From positions 124,001 to 188,000 of the forward strand of contig JAKCCV010000002.1 in assembly GCA_021838785.1 (NCBI GenBank): a DNA stretch of 64,000 bases, read 5' to 3'. This stretch comes from Acidobacteriota bacterium (GTDB taxonomy: Bacteria; Acidobacteriota; Terriglobia; UBA7540). Of this stretch, positions 44,824 to 53,778 are shown one piece after another; the stretch's first letter is position 1; the number at the start of each line of letters is the position of its first letter. A program made the position numbers and the translations under genes. The notes below the pieces were generated by a model. That model was not told the origin of the DNA and did no database searches. It was given only the letters and a program-made list of their open reading frames with translations.

Positions 44824-44834
44824 GGGTTATGCCG

Positions 44835-44878
44835 TTTTGCTGGAGTGGCGGAATTGGCAGACGCAGCAGACTCAAAAT
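44835..44878 (+). repeat. attR core repeat, 5' half of the intact tRNA-Leu
   Basis: It is identical to 39342-39385. The identity stops in the anticodon loop, which marks the likely crossover zone. Confidence 0.92.
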
Positions 44879-44927
44879 CTGCCGCCGGTCACCCGGCATG
44901 GGGGTTCAACTCCCCCCTCCAGCACCA
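44839..44927 (+). tRNA. tRNA-Leu (anticodon CAA)
   Basis: An 89-base gene with CCA encoded (44925-44927). Acceptor stem GCTGGAG/CTCCAGC (44839-44845 with 44917-44923), anticodon stem GCAGA/TCTGC around the loop CTCAAAA giving anticodon CAA, a long variable arm (GCCGGTCACCCGGC region) as expected for Leu, and TTC in the T loop. It reads UUG codons. It is the integration target of the element, and its 5' half was supplied by the element. Confidence 0.95.
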
Positions 44928-45029
44928 ATCCCGCGTTGGGTCGTCAACGGTGGCTGCCGGTGGACGTTCGTTCCCCAGTCGCCAACGCTGAGCGGGATGT
45001 CGCAAGCATCGCAACCGTGAGGAGGAATC

Positions 45030-46649
45030 ATGCCGAAGTCGCAACCCGCAAGAGGTAGTTTGTACTTTATGGAACCGGTTCAAGAACCACTCCCGCGAGG
45101 CGTGCAACCGTGCCGACGGCGAATAATCACCATGTGCGGGCTCATGCTCGTCATGCTGGTCGCCAAGGCACAGGCCAGCGGGCCGCCACTGATTGCGGTG
45201 TCGGTCAAGACGGCGCCGCTGGGGCGTCAGATTCCGCCTCATTTCGTCGGCATGAGTATGGAAGTCTCGACGGCCGGCCAGGCTTTGGCCCCGCCACCGA
45301 AGCCGCTGCAACTGGTGACCCACCTTCATGCGAAAGGGCAATTTGTCTATTCGCTCGGTGTACCCGGAGATCCCAACCAAGGCTACTTTCAATTTATGCG
45401 GAACCTTGGCCCGGCGCTCCTGCGGCTCGGCGGAAACAGCCAAGACAACACGTGTTGGGATATGGCGTCTGCTCCACACCCCAAGTTTTGCAACGCACCC
45501 CTCACCGCCGGCGATTTCCAGCTTTGGTCCGCGGCGGCGCGAGCGACCGGCTGGCACCTCATCTTGGGGATCAACTTAAAGCAGGACGCGCCACAGTGGG
45601 CACTCAAGGAAATCACGCAGGGCGTTTCGCGGTACATGCAGCCGAGCGAGATTAAGGCGTTGGAGATTGGTAACGAGCCGAGTCTTTTCCCGCGCGATGG
45701 CTCGCGGCCACGGAGTTACTCCCCCCAGGATCAGGTACATGATTTCATGGCCTATGCGCGAGCCTTTGCCGCCAATCCCGTCCCTAAGAAGTTCGCGCTG
45801 GCCGGGCCTGCCGCCTGCTGCTCATGGGAGAACACCAAGGACCTGGACATCTTCATGGAAGGCGCGCGGCACTCAAATCTCAGGCTCGTCACGGTGCATG
45901 AATACGTCACCACGACGTGCGGCGGCCGGACGGTGAGCATTCCACAGTTACTTGCGCCAGAAACCACCGAGCGCTTTATCCGTCGCGCTCGGCGATGGGT
46001 GGTAGCCGCACACGCCCACGGGCTGCCCATGGCCTTGGCAGAAACCAATTCCACGTCCTGCGGGGGCATGACCGGCGTGAGCAATGCATTTGCCTCCGCG
46101 GTCTGGGGACTCGATTACATGTTTCAGGTTGCGCGGGACGGCTTTAGCTCAATCAATTTTCATAGCAGCTACAAAACCGGCGGGAGCGCCTACAACCCTA
46201 TCGTAACGCTCGGCACCAAACAAGGCCATGGCCGATGGCATTACAACAATATTGCCGAACCGCTTTACTACGCGATGTACATGTTCGCGCGGAACGCTGA
46301 AGGCAACCATCTGTTGCCGGTCTCCGTTAGCACGCATGCGAACGTGCGCGCCTACGCCGTCAGTGCTTGCACCCGCTGCGCCGTCCGGGTATTTCTGATT
46401 AACAAAGACTTGGCGGCGTCAGGGGAAGCCCGCGTCAGCGTTGCGGGCCATAAGGCACCGGCAACGCTGCTGCTGTTGCGAGCACCCAGCCTTAGCTCCT
46501 CAGCAGGAGGGGTACGTTATGGCGGCGCGCAGTTCAACTCCGAGGGCCGCATCGCGCCGCCGCATACGACCACGGTGCGCCCCAATGCGCAGGGCGAATA
46601 TGTTTTCACTTTGCCGAATGCGAGCGCGGCATTGCTGACGATTCAGTAG
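45030..46649 (+). CDS. Exported GH79-type glycoside hydrolase (beta-glucuronidase-like)
   Basis: A 539-aa protein with a hydrophobic export segment at about residues 33-50 and a TIM-barrel glycosidase domain. Catalytic candidates are Glu216 in EIGNEP (acid/base, NEP motif of clan GH-A) and Glu338 in ALAETNSTS (nucleophile). The C-terminal 130 residues form a beta domain (RVFLINKDL onward) as in GH79. GH79 enzymes release glucuronic acid or act on heparan-like chains. ATG has GAGGAGG 4 bp upstream. It stands just after the tRNA-Leu. Specificity is inferred only. Confidence 0.75.
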   Translation: MPKSQPARGSLYFMEPVQEPLPRGVQPCRRRIITMCGLMLVMLVAKAQASGPPLIAVSVKTAPLGRQIPPHFVGMSMEVSTAGQALAPPPKPLQLVTHLHAKGQFVYSLGVPGDPNQGYFQFMRNLGPALLRLGGNSQDNTCWDMASAPHPKFCNAPLTAGDFQLWSAAARATGWHLILGINLKQDAPQWALKEITQGVSRYMQPSEIKALEIGNEPSLFPRDGSRPRSYSPQDQVHDFMAYARAFAANPVPKKFALAGPAACCSWENTKDLDIFMEGARHSNLRLVTVHEYVTTTCGGRTVSIPQLLAPETTERFIRRARRWVVAAHAHGLPMALAETNSTSCGGMTGVSNAFASAVWGLDYMFQVARDGFSSINFHSSYKTGGSAYNPIVTLGTKQGHGRWHYNNIAEPLYYAMYMFARNAEGNHLLPVSVSTHANVRAYAVSACTRCAVRVFLINKDLAASGEARVSVAGHKAPATLLLLRAPSLSSSAGGVRYGGAQFNSEGRIAPPHTTTVRPNAQGEYVFTLPNASAALLTIQ

Positions 46650-46775
46650 TCTTAAAGAACGTTGCCATGCCCTTCTAAGCCGTCTTTTGGCCGCACGTGC
46701 GTGCTGTCTTCGACAATTTGCCGTAAAGTTGCCGGCGCGATCAAGTCCTTCCGGTAGCCAGTCTCCGCTCGAAGG

Positions 46776-48062
46776 TCAGCAAGTCGTCTCGCGGAACGCG
46801 CTTCGAGCGGCTTCTATAGTTTGTTCAATGTCATCTTCTGTATGCGCGGTGGAAATAAAGGCGGCTTCAAACTGAGAGGGTGGAAAGTATATGCCGCGTT
46901 CCACGAGCGCCCTGAAGAAAGCAGCGAAACGGCGGGTGTCAGCCCGTTTCGCAGAAGCGTAGTCGGTGACCGGCGTGGCCGACATGAAGAGAGTAAACAT
47001 GGAGCCGACGCGATTGATAGTAACCGGCACCGACGCCTCCCGCGCAGCTCCTGCAAGACCTGCCTCAAGACGCGCGCCGAGAGTCTCTAACTTGTCGTAA
47101 ATTCCAGGCTGGCGCAACAGTTCCAAAGTCTTCAGCCCCGCCGCGACGGCCAAGGGATTGCCCGAAAGCGTTCCCGCCTGATAAACGGGCCCTATGGGAG
47201 CGACTTGATCCATCAATCTGGCCTGGCCGCCATAAGCGCCAACCGGCAAACCTCCACCGATGATTTTCCCGAGGGTCGTCATGTCGGGCCGGATGTGATA
47301 ACGTTCCTGCGCCCCGCCGTAAGCAACCCGGAAGCCGGTCATCACCTCGTCGAAAATAAGAACGGTTCCTTGCTCTGCCGTCAGCTCGCGAAGACGCTCA
47401 AGGAATTTTGGCGTGGGGGGAATGCAGCCGCTGTTGCCGACGACAGGCTCGACAATCACGGCGGCCAGTTGCTTACGGTGCAGGCGAAAGGTCTCTTCCA
47501 GCATCCTGCCATCGTTAAAGGGAATTGTGATGGTCAGTTCCGCCAGCGACGCCGGCACGCCGGGCGAATCCGGCAATCCGAGCGTGGCCACCCCGGAGCC
47601 CGCTTTGACCAACAAGCTGTCCGCGTGGCCGTGATAGCAACCCTCAAACTTGAGAATCTTTTCACGGCCCGTCCAAGCGCGGGCCACACGCAGCGCAGAC
47701 ATGGTCGCCTCCGTGCCGGAGTTGACCAGCCGCACACGCTCGATGGACGGGTAAGCCCGGCAAATCTCGGCCGCCAGTTCGACCTCCGCTTCCGTCGAAG
47801 CGCCAAAGCTTGTCCCGCTCTCCGCCGCGCGCGCAATGGCCTCGATAACCGCCGGATGAGCGTGGCCGAGAATCAACGGTCCCCAGGACATCACGTAATC
47901 CATCAAGTCGTTTCCGTCCACATCCGTAAGGCGCGAGCCTCGACCCCGGGCCATGAACAGCGGCTCGCCACCGACGGCACGAAAGGCTCGGACCGGCGAG
48001 TTGACACCCCCAGGCATCAGTTTGACGGCGCGCTCATACAGCGCTTTCGATTTCACTCGCAT
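46776..48062 (-). CDS. hemL: Glutamate-1-semialdehyde 2,1-aminomutase
   Basis: A 428-aa PLP enzyme that makes 5-aminolevulinate in the C5 haem pathway. The typical start [14 protein letters not shown] (about 15-28), the glycine-rich [15 protein letters not shown] (about 118-132), the PLP-site aspartate in [11 protein letters not shown] (about 241-251) and the lysine in [17 protein letters not shown] (about 268) are present. ATG at 48062 was chosen; GTG three codons earlier is also possible. Normal length. Confidence 0.96.
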   Translation of the reverse strand: MRVKSKALYERAVKLMPGGVNSPVRAFRAVGGEPLFMARGRGSRLTDVDGNDLMDYVMSWGPLILGHAHPAVIEAIARAAESGTSFGASTEAEVELAAEICRAYPSIERVRLVNSGTEATMSALRVARAWTGREKILKFEGCYHGHADSLLVKAGSGVATLGLPDSPGVPASLAELTITIPFNDGRMLEETFRLHRKQLAAVIVEPVVGNSGCIPPTPKFLERLRELTAEQGTVLIFDEVMTGFRVAYGGAQERYHIRPDMTTLGKIIGGGLPVGAYGGQARLMDQVAPIGPVYQAGTLSGNPLAVAAGLKTLELLRQPGIYDKLETLGARLEAGLAGAAREASVPVTINRVGSMFTLFMSATPVTDYASAKRADTRRFAAFFRALVERGIYFPPSQFEAAFISTAHTEDDIEQTIEAARSAFRETTC

Positions 48063-48285
48063 GAAGCTCACAGGGCCATTATCTTAGGTGCATCCGCAGC
48101 GATGGGGAGGCAACCCAATATGGTCTAACCGAAAAGTCCTTTTCCAACCGTCGCCTCATGGTTGCTTCGAGGCATACGTGCAGTTTCCGTAAGATGGTCG
48201 TGCATTGAACCATGGGTTGAACCCCTTTCACCACAAAACAGAACAGCCGCCCAAATCGAAAACGAAGGGCATCGCTATGGCAAGG

Positions 48286-49464
48286 TCAATAAACGATCGT
48301 GAAATTACCCTTTCCGGTTGCGAAAACGCGCGGCGCGTCCCAGACGGGAACAGCCGCAATGTGACCCCGGCAGCCGAGTGGCCGACCTTGCCTGTCAAAA
48401 AGTTGCCACGCGAGCGACCCACCTTGCATCCACCCAGCGCCTTCTGTCCAAGCCATCAAAACTTGACCGCGAAAGTTTTCAGCGATGGCTGGATACTTGC
48501 GGTCATCAGTTTGGCCAGGCGCCGGGATAGCGGGAAACAGGCGAAAACTGGCAGGATTCACCCTACCAAAATAGACTTCACCTGCGGTCTCCCACGCCGC
48601 CAAGACGCTCCTCCCGCCTTCCTCCAAGTCCGCCGTCGTCATGGGGCAAGCGTCGAGCCTCCACGGAGCCACGCGCAGAGCGCGAAAGGTTCGCCCAAAG
48701 TCCCGCGAAACAAGAAGCGTCATGTCCCGGTGGACCCCTTGCGCCGCGGCCCGATAAAGAACATACAGGTTCCCTTGGTGATCCACGAGGGCTCTCATGC
48801 CGCAACAGCCGCAGGCCCCAAGTCCGGCTGGCGTAATGGGAACCTCGCGCGCGAACGTCCTGCCGTTATTTGTGGAGCGGGCCAGATAGACCCGCCGGTA
48901 GGCTTCACCGGGCCTGATGCCGGTCGCGTGCCAGAAGACATAAACATTGCCTCGCCCGTCGGCGGCCACCGAAAGACCGCCGTCGGCGCCCGTCGTGTAC
49001 TGTATTGGGCAGCGAGCCGGTCCGAAGGCCGTTCCTTGCCTATTTGAGCGGGCAAACAAAATCGGCGTGGCTCCGCCCGGTCCGCGCGGCCGAGCTGCGG
49101 CCGAGCCAAACCAGACAACATAGACGCGGCCATTCTTCCCGAGCGCCATTTGCGGGCCGCGGACGGTACCTACAGCGACAGCGCTCCCCGGCTGGCGAGT
49201 CACTCGAATGGGCGTCGAAAACGCCTTCGCCCCGGGCGCGCGCCGAACGTACACGATGTTGCCAGCGTCTGCCGGGCCGGTGAAGTAAATCATATGCAAT
49301 GTTCCCCGCGGGCCAACGACCGTTTGCGGTTCGATTCCACCTTGCGGCACACGCAAAATGTTCACTTTGGGCGCTGGAGGCGATTTTAACGCTCGGGCAC
49401 CTGGCGCGACGCTCAGCCCAAGGGAGCATAAGATGAGCCAAGTTTCCAACTTCAGAGGTTTCAT
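48286..49464 (-). CDS. Exported sialidase/BNR-repeat protein
   Basis: A 392-aa protein with a signal peptide (about residues 1-25) and a beta-propeller with BNR/Asp-box-like repeats (STNNGRTF about 205, SRDFGRTF about 275). Sialidase-family folds include true neuraminidases and binding-only propellers. The Arg triad cannot be assigned by eye, so activity is not claimed. The motif ACGCCGMRALVDHQGN holds an unusual Cys cluster. ATG at 49464. About 220 bp with no clear gene separate it from hemL. Confidence 0.7.
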   Translation of the reverse strand: MKPLKLETWLILCSLGLSVAPGARALKSPPAPKVNILRVPQGGIEPQTVVGPRGTLHMIYFTGPADAGNIVYVRRAPGAKAFSTPIRVTRQPGSAVAVGTVRGPQMALGKNGRVYVVWFGSAAARPRGPGGATPILFARSNRQGTAFGPARCPIQYTTGADGGLSVAADGRGNVYVFWHATGIRPGEAYRRVYLARSTNNGRTFAREVPITPAGLGACGCCGMRALVDHQGNLYVLYRAAAQGVHRDMTLLVSRDFGRTFRALRVAPWRLDACPMTTADLEEGGRSVLAAWETAGEVYFGRVNPASFRLFPAIPAPGQTDDRKYPAIAENFRGQVLMAWTEGAGWMQGGSLAWQLFDRQGRPLGCRGHIAAVPVWDAPRVFATGKGNFTIVY

Positions 49465-49588
49465 GCCTTATCCACGTTTGATTCTATAACAATTCCTTCG
49501 AACTTCACCGACCGGTTCTGTCTCTTCCCTTCTGACGCGCGTGATAAAATTATTTAGCAGGGAGGCAAAGTCGGCGAAGAGTCCGGAG

Positions 49589-50101
49589 ATGAGCACAGAA
49601 AACGTCCTTTCTCTTGAAAGCGCCTACCGCTGGGTGGACGACCTCAAAGCTCGCGGTCGGCAGGTTGTTTTTACGAACGGCTGCTTCGATTTATTGCATC
49701 CCGGCCATACCCGTTACCTGGCCGCGGCGCGCCAACTAGGCGACGCCCTCATTGTCGCTGTCAATAGCGACCGGAGCGTGCGAGAACTCAAAGGTCCGGG
49801 GCGACCGATTGTTCCGCAGGACGAACGGGCCGAGGTTCTTGCGGCGCTTGAAGTGGTGGATGCCGTGACGATTTTTGACGAACCCACTCCGCAAAAGGTC
49901 ATCGCTCGCATGTTGCCCCATGTGCTCGTAAAAGGCGCCGGCTGGGCCCCTGACGACATCGTCGGTCGCGCCGAAGTTGAAGCGGCGGGCGGTCGCGTGG
50001 TTTTGATTGAACCCATTCGCGCCGAGACCTTCGGAGGCGCGCCTGAGACGCTCTCTACCTCAGCACTGATTGCCAAGGCCCGCCAGTGTTCCACCCGATG
50101 A
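49589..50101 (+). CDS. rfaE2: D-glycero-beta-D-manno-heptose 1-phosphate adenylyltransferase (RfaE2-type)
   Basis: A 170-aa nucleotidyltransferase that activates heptose phosphate for LPS inner core synthesis. N-terminal [19 protein letters not shown] (about 25-43) contains the HxGH motif, and ISTSALI-type C-terminal motif appears as [11 protein letters not shown]. It is the single-domain (cytidylyltransferase-like) form without the kinase half. ATG at 49589 was chosen; the frame is open to a GTG at 49541. It lies 31 bp upstream of mfd. Confidence 0.9.
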   Translation: MSTENVLSLESAYRWVDDLKARGRQVVFTNGCFDLLHPGHTRYLAAARQLGDALIVAVNSDRSVRELKGPGRPIVPQDERAEVLAALEVVDAVTIFDEPTPQKVIARMLPHVLVKGAGWAPDDIVGRAEVEAAGGRVVLIEPIRAETFGGAPETLSTSALIAKARQCSTR

Positions 50102-50132
50102 ATCGCCTCCGACTCTTATCACGGGAGAACCC

Positions 50133-53100
50133 ATGGTGTCCCCGCGTCTCATAGCGCCCGCAACGCCATTGATCACATCGCTTCTCGACCATTCCGCCAT
50201 CGTGGAAGCCCTCGCGGAGCTTCACTCTGGCCGCCCGGCCGCCATTGCCGGTCTGACGCGCCCCGGCAAAGCCGCCGTCGCAGCGGCACTGGCGCACCAA
50301 CTGGCGCGACCCATCATTGTTCTGACCGCCGACAACGAAACCGCCGACGCCCTCCAAACGACGGCCGGCACCGTGTTGAGGTGGGTCGAGCCCAATGCGC
50401 AGGCGGTCACCCTGCCCGCGTATGACGTCTCACCTTACGCTCGCCGCTCGCCACATGCTGAGATTATGGAGCGTCGGGCCGTCAGCTTGTGGAAGCTAGC
50501 CAGTGGGCAAGTCCGCCTGCTGTTTGCTCCCGTTGAGGCGGCGCTAGGACGTTTTCGAGAGCCCAGCTATTACCGTTCTCTCGCTCTTGCGCTTAGAAAA
50601 GGCGATGAGGTCGCGCTGGAAGACCTCACCGAACATTTAGCCAACGTCGGTTATGAAGCCGCCGAGCCGGTGACCGAGGTAGGGCAATACTCTGTGCGTG
50701 GCGGGATTGTGGACTTTTTCTCGCCCGGGGCCGCATGGCCCATTCGCCTTGAGTTTATGGGTGACACCGTGGAGTCCATTCGATGCTTTGAGCCAACCTC
50801 GCAACGCTCCCAGCAAATCGTCGAGACGGCTTTGCTTTTGCCTCTGACCGAAACGCGACCGGCACCGGATTTCTTGACGCGTCTGGAAGCCCGCCTGGCC
50901 GGACCAACCGACCGCGACGGCCCCGGTCGCGACCTGGCGACGGAACCTTTGCCAACGCTTTTCCCCGGCTGGGAATTTTACGTCCCTCTGGTCGAGCCGC
51001 ATCATTACAATCTTTTTTCGATGGTTGACGGGCCCATCGTCATCTTGGATGAACCTGCGGAATTGGAGCAGCGTGTCACCCGCTTATGGGAAACACGCCA
51101 AGACGAGTTTAATGAAATCCGCGACATGAGACCGACACCGCCGCGGCCTGAGCAAGTCTATTGGACGCCGGGTGAATTCAAAACCGCGCTCAGTTCCCTT
51201 GGCCGAATTGAATTTGAGGAACTCGCTTTAACCGAGTCTCTCCTCGCGGCGGGAGAACATTCAGACCGCGAGCGCCGCGATGCAACGCGAAGCCATATGA
51301 AGGCGCTGCATCTGGCGACACAGCCCGCGCCGACGTTCCACGCCTCCATCATTGACATGGCTCAAGAAATTCGAGCGCGCCTGGCACGTCACGAGCAGGT
51401 CATCATTGCGACCGAGACCCTCGGCAAGGCTGACCGGCTGGCAGATATTTTCTCCGAGCATCAAATTCCCTTTCATGCTCCGCCGCGTGATAGGCAGGTG
51501 GATTCGCCGGCCGCCGACCTTCCCATGCCATCCGCCGTTCGGGAGCAACCCGTGGTCGTCATCGCTCTTGGAGAAATCGAGGGGGGAATCATCTTCCCAG
51601 AGTGCGGCCTAGCTATCTTCTCCGACCGGGATATTTTCGGTGATTTCGTATGGGGAGCGACACGCCGCAAAGAGAAGTCCACCGCGGCCAGTTTTCTCTC
51701 CGACCTCAGCGACCTGAAGCCGGGCGACCTGGTGGTTCATATAGACCACGGTATTGGCCGTTACCAAGGTCTTCGTCAGCTTCCCGTGGAAGGCCGCACG
51801 CGCGACTTTATGCTGCTCACCTACCAAGACGATGCCCGACTTTACGTCCCGCTTGAGCGCCTGGACCTGGTCGAGAAGTACCGGTCGAGCGGCGAGGGAA
51901 TCCAACCCAAGCTCGATCGCCTGGGAGGGGCCACGTGGCAGCGCACCAAAAAGCGCGTTCAACGGGCGCTGCGCGAAATGGCGGAAGAGCTGCTGAAGCT
52001 CTACGCCGAACGAAAAATGCGCGGCGGCATCGCTACCAGTCCCGATAATGCCTGGCAAAAAGAGTTTGAAGACTCGTTCCCTTTCGAGGAGACACCCCAC
52101 CAACTCACGGCCACCGAGGAAATCAAACGGGACCTTGAAAGCCCCCAGCCCATGGATCGCCTTTTGTGCGGGGACGTCGGCTACGGCAAGACCGAGGTTG
52201 CCATGCGCGCCGCCTTTAAGGTGGTGCAGGATAACCGCCAAGTCGCCGTCCTGGCGCCCACCACCGTGCTGGCCTTCCAGCACGAGAAGACGTTTCGCCA
52301 ACGCTTCGCGGCGTTTCCGGTCCGAATTGAAATGCTGAGCCGCTTTCGCAGCGCCGCCGAGCAGAAGAAAATCCTCGCCGACACGGAAGCCGGCAAGGTG
52401 GACATTCTCATCGGCACGCATCGTCTTCTCTCAAAAGACGTCAAGTTCTCGGACCTGGGGTTGCTCGTGGTGGATGAAGAGCAACGCTTCGGCGTGGCGG
52501 CCAAAGAACGGCTCAAAGCGCTGCGGGCCGACGTGGATGTGTTGACGCTTTCCGCCACCCCCATTCCGCGGACCTTGCACATGGCTTTAGGCGGGTTGAG
52601 GGACCTTTCTGTGATCGAAAGCCCGCCCCAGGGCCGGTTGGCCATTCAAACCGTCGTCGCTCCCTTTAGCGATGCCATGGTTCAGTCGGCGATCCTGCAT
52701 GAGATGGAGCGGCAAGGGCAGGTGTATCTTATCCACAACCGTGTCGAATCCATCTTTTCCGTTGCCGCGATGGTTCAGCGGCTCGTGCCCAAGGCACGCC
52801 TCGGCGTTGCCCACGGCCAGATGAGCGAGCGCGAACTGGAACGGGTCATGCTGAAGTTCATGGAGGGCAAATATGACGTCCTGGTGGCAACGGCCTTGGT
52901 CGAGAACGGCCTTGACATTCCTCGCGCCAACACTCTGATCGTCCATCACGCCGAGCGATTCGGCCTGGCGGACCTTTACCAATTGCGGGGCCGGGTGGGG
53001 CGGTCTGACCGCCCCGCCTATGCTTACTTTTTGGTGCCTGCCGAAGACACGCTGACGCCGCTCGCCCGACGACGGCTGGCAGCGCTTAAGGAATTTTCCG

Positions 53101-53699
53101 ACCTGGGCGCAGGATTTCGGCTCGCGGCCCTCGATCTCGAGCTTCGCGGCGCAGGCAACATCCTGGGGGCGGAACAACACGGTCACTTGAATGCCATCGG
53201 TATTGATTTGTACCTGAAAATGTTGGAGGAGGCCGTCGAGCAACTCAAGGGCCAGCCCGCCCGACCCGAGATACGGGTCACGCTCAACCTTGGTTTGGAC
53301 ATTAAAATCCCTGAAGACTACATCACGGATGAGCGCCAGCGCTTGCGGATGTACAAGCGCATTTCAACTCTAACTACGCCGAAGGGGGCGGCGGAAATTG
53401 AAGCGGAGCTGACGGACCGTTTTGGCCCGGTTCCACCCTCGGTGCACAACCTGCTCCGCTACGCATTGGTCAAAAGCCAAGCTGAACAGATGCTCCTTCT
53501 CAGCGCGGAGCGCCACGGCGATGAGTTGCGGTTGCGCTTCCACGAACAGACGGCGGTTTCGCCGGAGCAGATTAAAGCCTTGCTCAAGTCGCGGCCTGAA
53601 GCCGTCTTCCGGCCAAGTGGCGTCCTTCAAATCCGCCTGCGGGGAAATCCCTCGGTGCTCGATCAGTTGCAAAATCTCTTGCAGGAACTGCGGGCCTAG
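50133..53699 (+). CDS. mfd: Transcription-repair coupling factor Mfd
   Basis: An 1188-aa DNA translocase that removes RNA polymerase stalled at lesions and recruits UvrA. Order: UvrB-like N-terminal region (about 1-350), CarD/RID domain with GDLVVHIDHGIGRYQGL (about 530-546), helicase domain with Walker A GDVGYGKTEVAMRAA (about 680-694), DEEQRFG (about 780) and ATPIPRTL (about 808), the TRG region (LRGRVGRSDRPAYAYF) and C-terminal D7. ATG at 50133 with GGGAG 7 bp upstream; the frame is open 21 codons earlier, inside rfaE2. Normal length. Confidence 0.96.
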   Translation: MVSPRLIAPATPLITSLLDHSAIVEALAELHSGRPAAIAGLTRPGKAAVAAALAHQLARPIIVLTADNETADALQTTAGTVLRWVEPNAQAVTLPAYDVSPYARRSPHAEIMERRAVSLWKLASGQVRLLFAPVEAALGRFREPSYYRSLALALRKGDEVALEDLTEHLANVGYEAAEPVTEVGQYSVRGGIVDFFSPGAAWPIRLEFMGDTVESIRCFEPTSQRSQQIVETALLLPLTETRPAPDFLTRLEARLAGPTDRDGPGRDLATEPLPTLFPGWEFYVPLVEPHHYNLFSMVDGPIVILDEPAELEQRVTRLWETRQDEFNEIRDMRPTPPRPEQVYWTPGEFKTALSSLGRIEFEELALTESLLAAGEHSDRERRDATRSHMKALHLATQPAPTFHASIIDMAQEIRARLARHEQVIIATETLGKADRLADIFSEHQIPFHAPPRDRQVDSPAADLPMPSAVREQPVVVIALGEIEGGIIFPECGLAIFSDRDIFGDFVWGATRRKEKSTAASFLSDLSDLKPGDLVVHIDHGIGRYQGLRQLPVEGRTRDFMLLTYQDDARLYVPLERLDLVEKYRSSGEGIQPKLDRLGGATWQRTKKRVQRALREMAEELLKLYAERKMRGGIATSPDNAWQKEFEDSFPFEETPHQLTATEEIKRDLESPQPMDRLLCGDVGYGKTEVAMRAAFKVVQDNRQVAVLAPTTVLAFQHEKTFRQRFAAFPVRIEMLSRFRSAAEQKKILADTEAGKVDILIGTHRLLSKDVKFSDLGLLVVDEEQRFGVAAKERLKALRADVDVLTLSATPIPRTLHMALGGLRDLSVIESPPQGRLAIQTVVAPFSDAMVQSAILHEMERQGQVYLIHNRVESIFSVAAMVQRLVPKARLGVAHGQMSERELERVMLKFMEGKYDVLVATALVENGLDIPRANTLIVHHAERFGLADLYQLRGRVGRSDRPAYAYFLVPAEDTLTPLARRRLAALKEFSDLGAGFRLAALDLELRGAGNILGAEQHGHLNAIGIDLYLKMLEEAVEQLKGQPARPEIRVTLNLGLDIKIPEDYITDERQRLRMYKRISTLTTPKGAAEIEAELTDRFGPVPPSVHNLLRYALVKSQAEQMLLLSAERHGDELRLRFHEQTAVSPEQIKALLKSRPEAVFRPSGVLQIRLRGNPSVLDQLQNLLQELRA

Positions 53700-53778
53700 C
53701 CTTACGATGAGAGAGGATGATGGGTTTATACATCGGAGGGCCCGCGCGACGCTCCGCGCCCCACGGGAGGAAGCCATT

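Larger units (their letters stand above)
39342..44878 (+). mobile_element. Integrated element in tRNA-Leu(CAA), unit 5,493 bp
   Basis: An exact 44-bp direct repeat (39342-39385 and 44835-44878) contains the 5' half of tRNA-Leu up to the anticodon loop. Between the copies lie a tyrosine recombinase at the right end, an excisionase-like HTH gene, a RepA-type ATPase, a zinc-finger protein, other small genes and matched doublet repeats near each end. No relaxase, capsid, portal or terminase gene was recognised. It could be a phage satellite, an integrated plasmid or a small mobilisable island; replication genes with an integrase and no transfer or virion genes fit the first two best. Confidence 0.9.

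Noticed and set aside
47205-48128. 307-aa plus-strand frame
   Set aside because: It is antisense to hemL, which is unmistakable.
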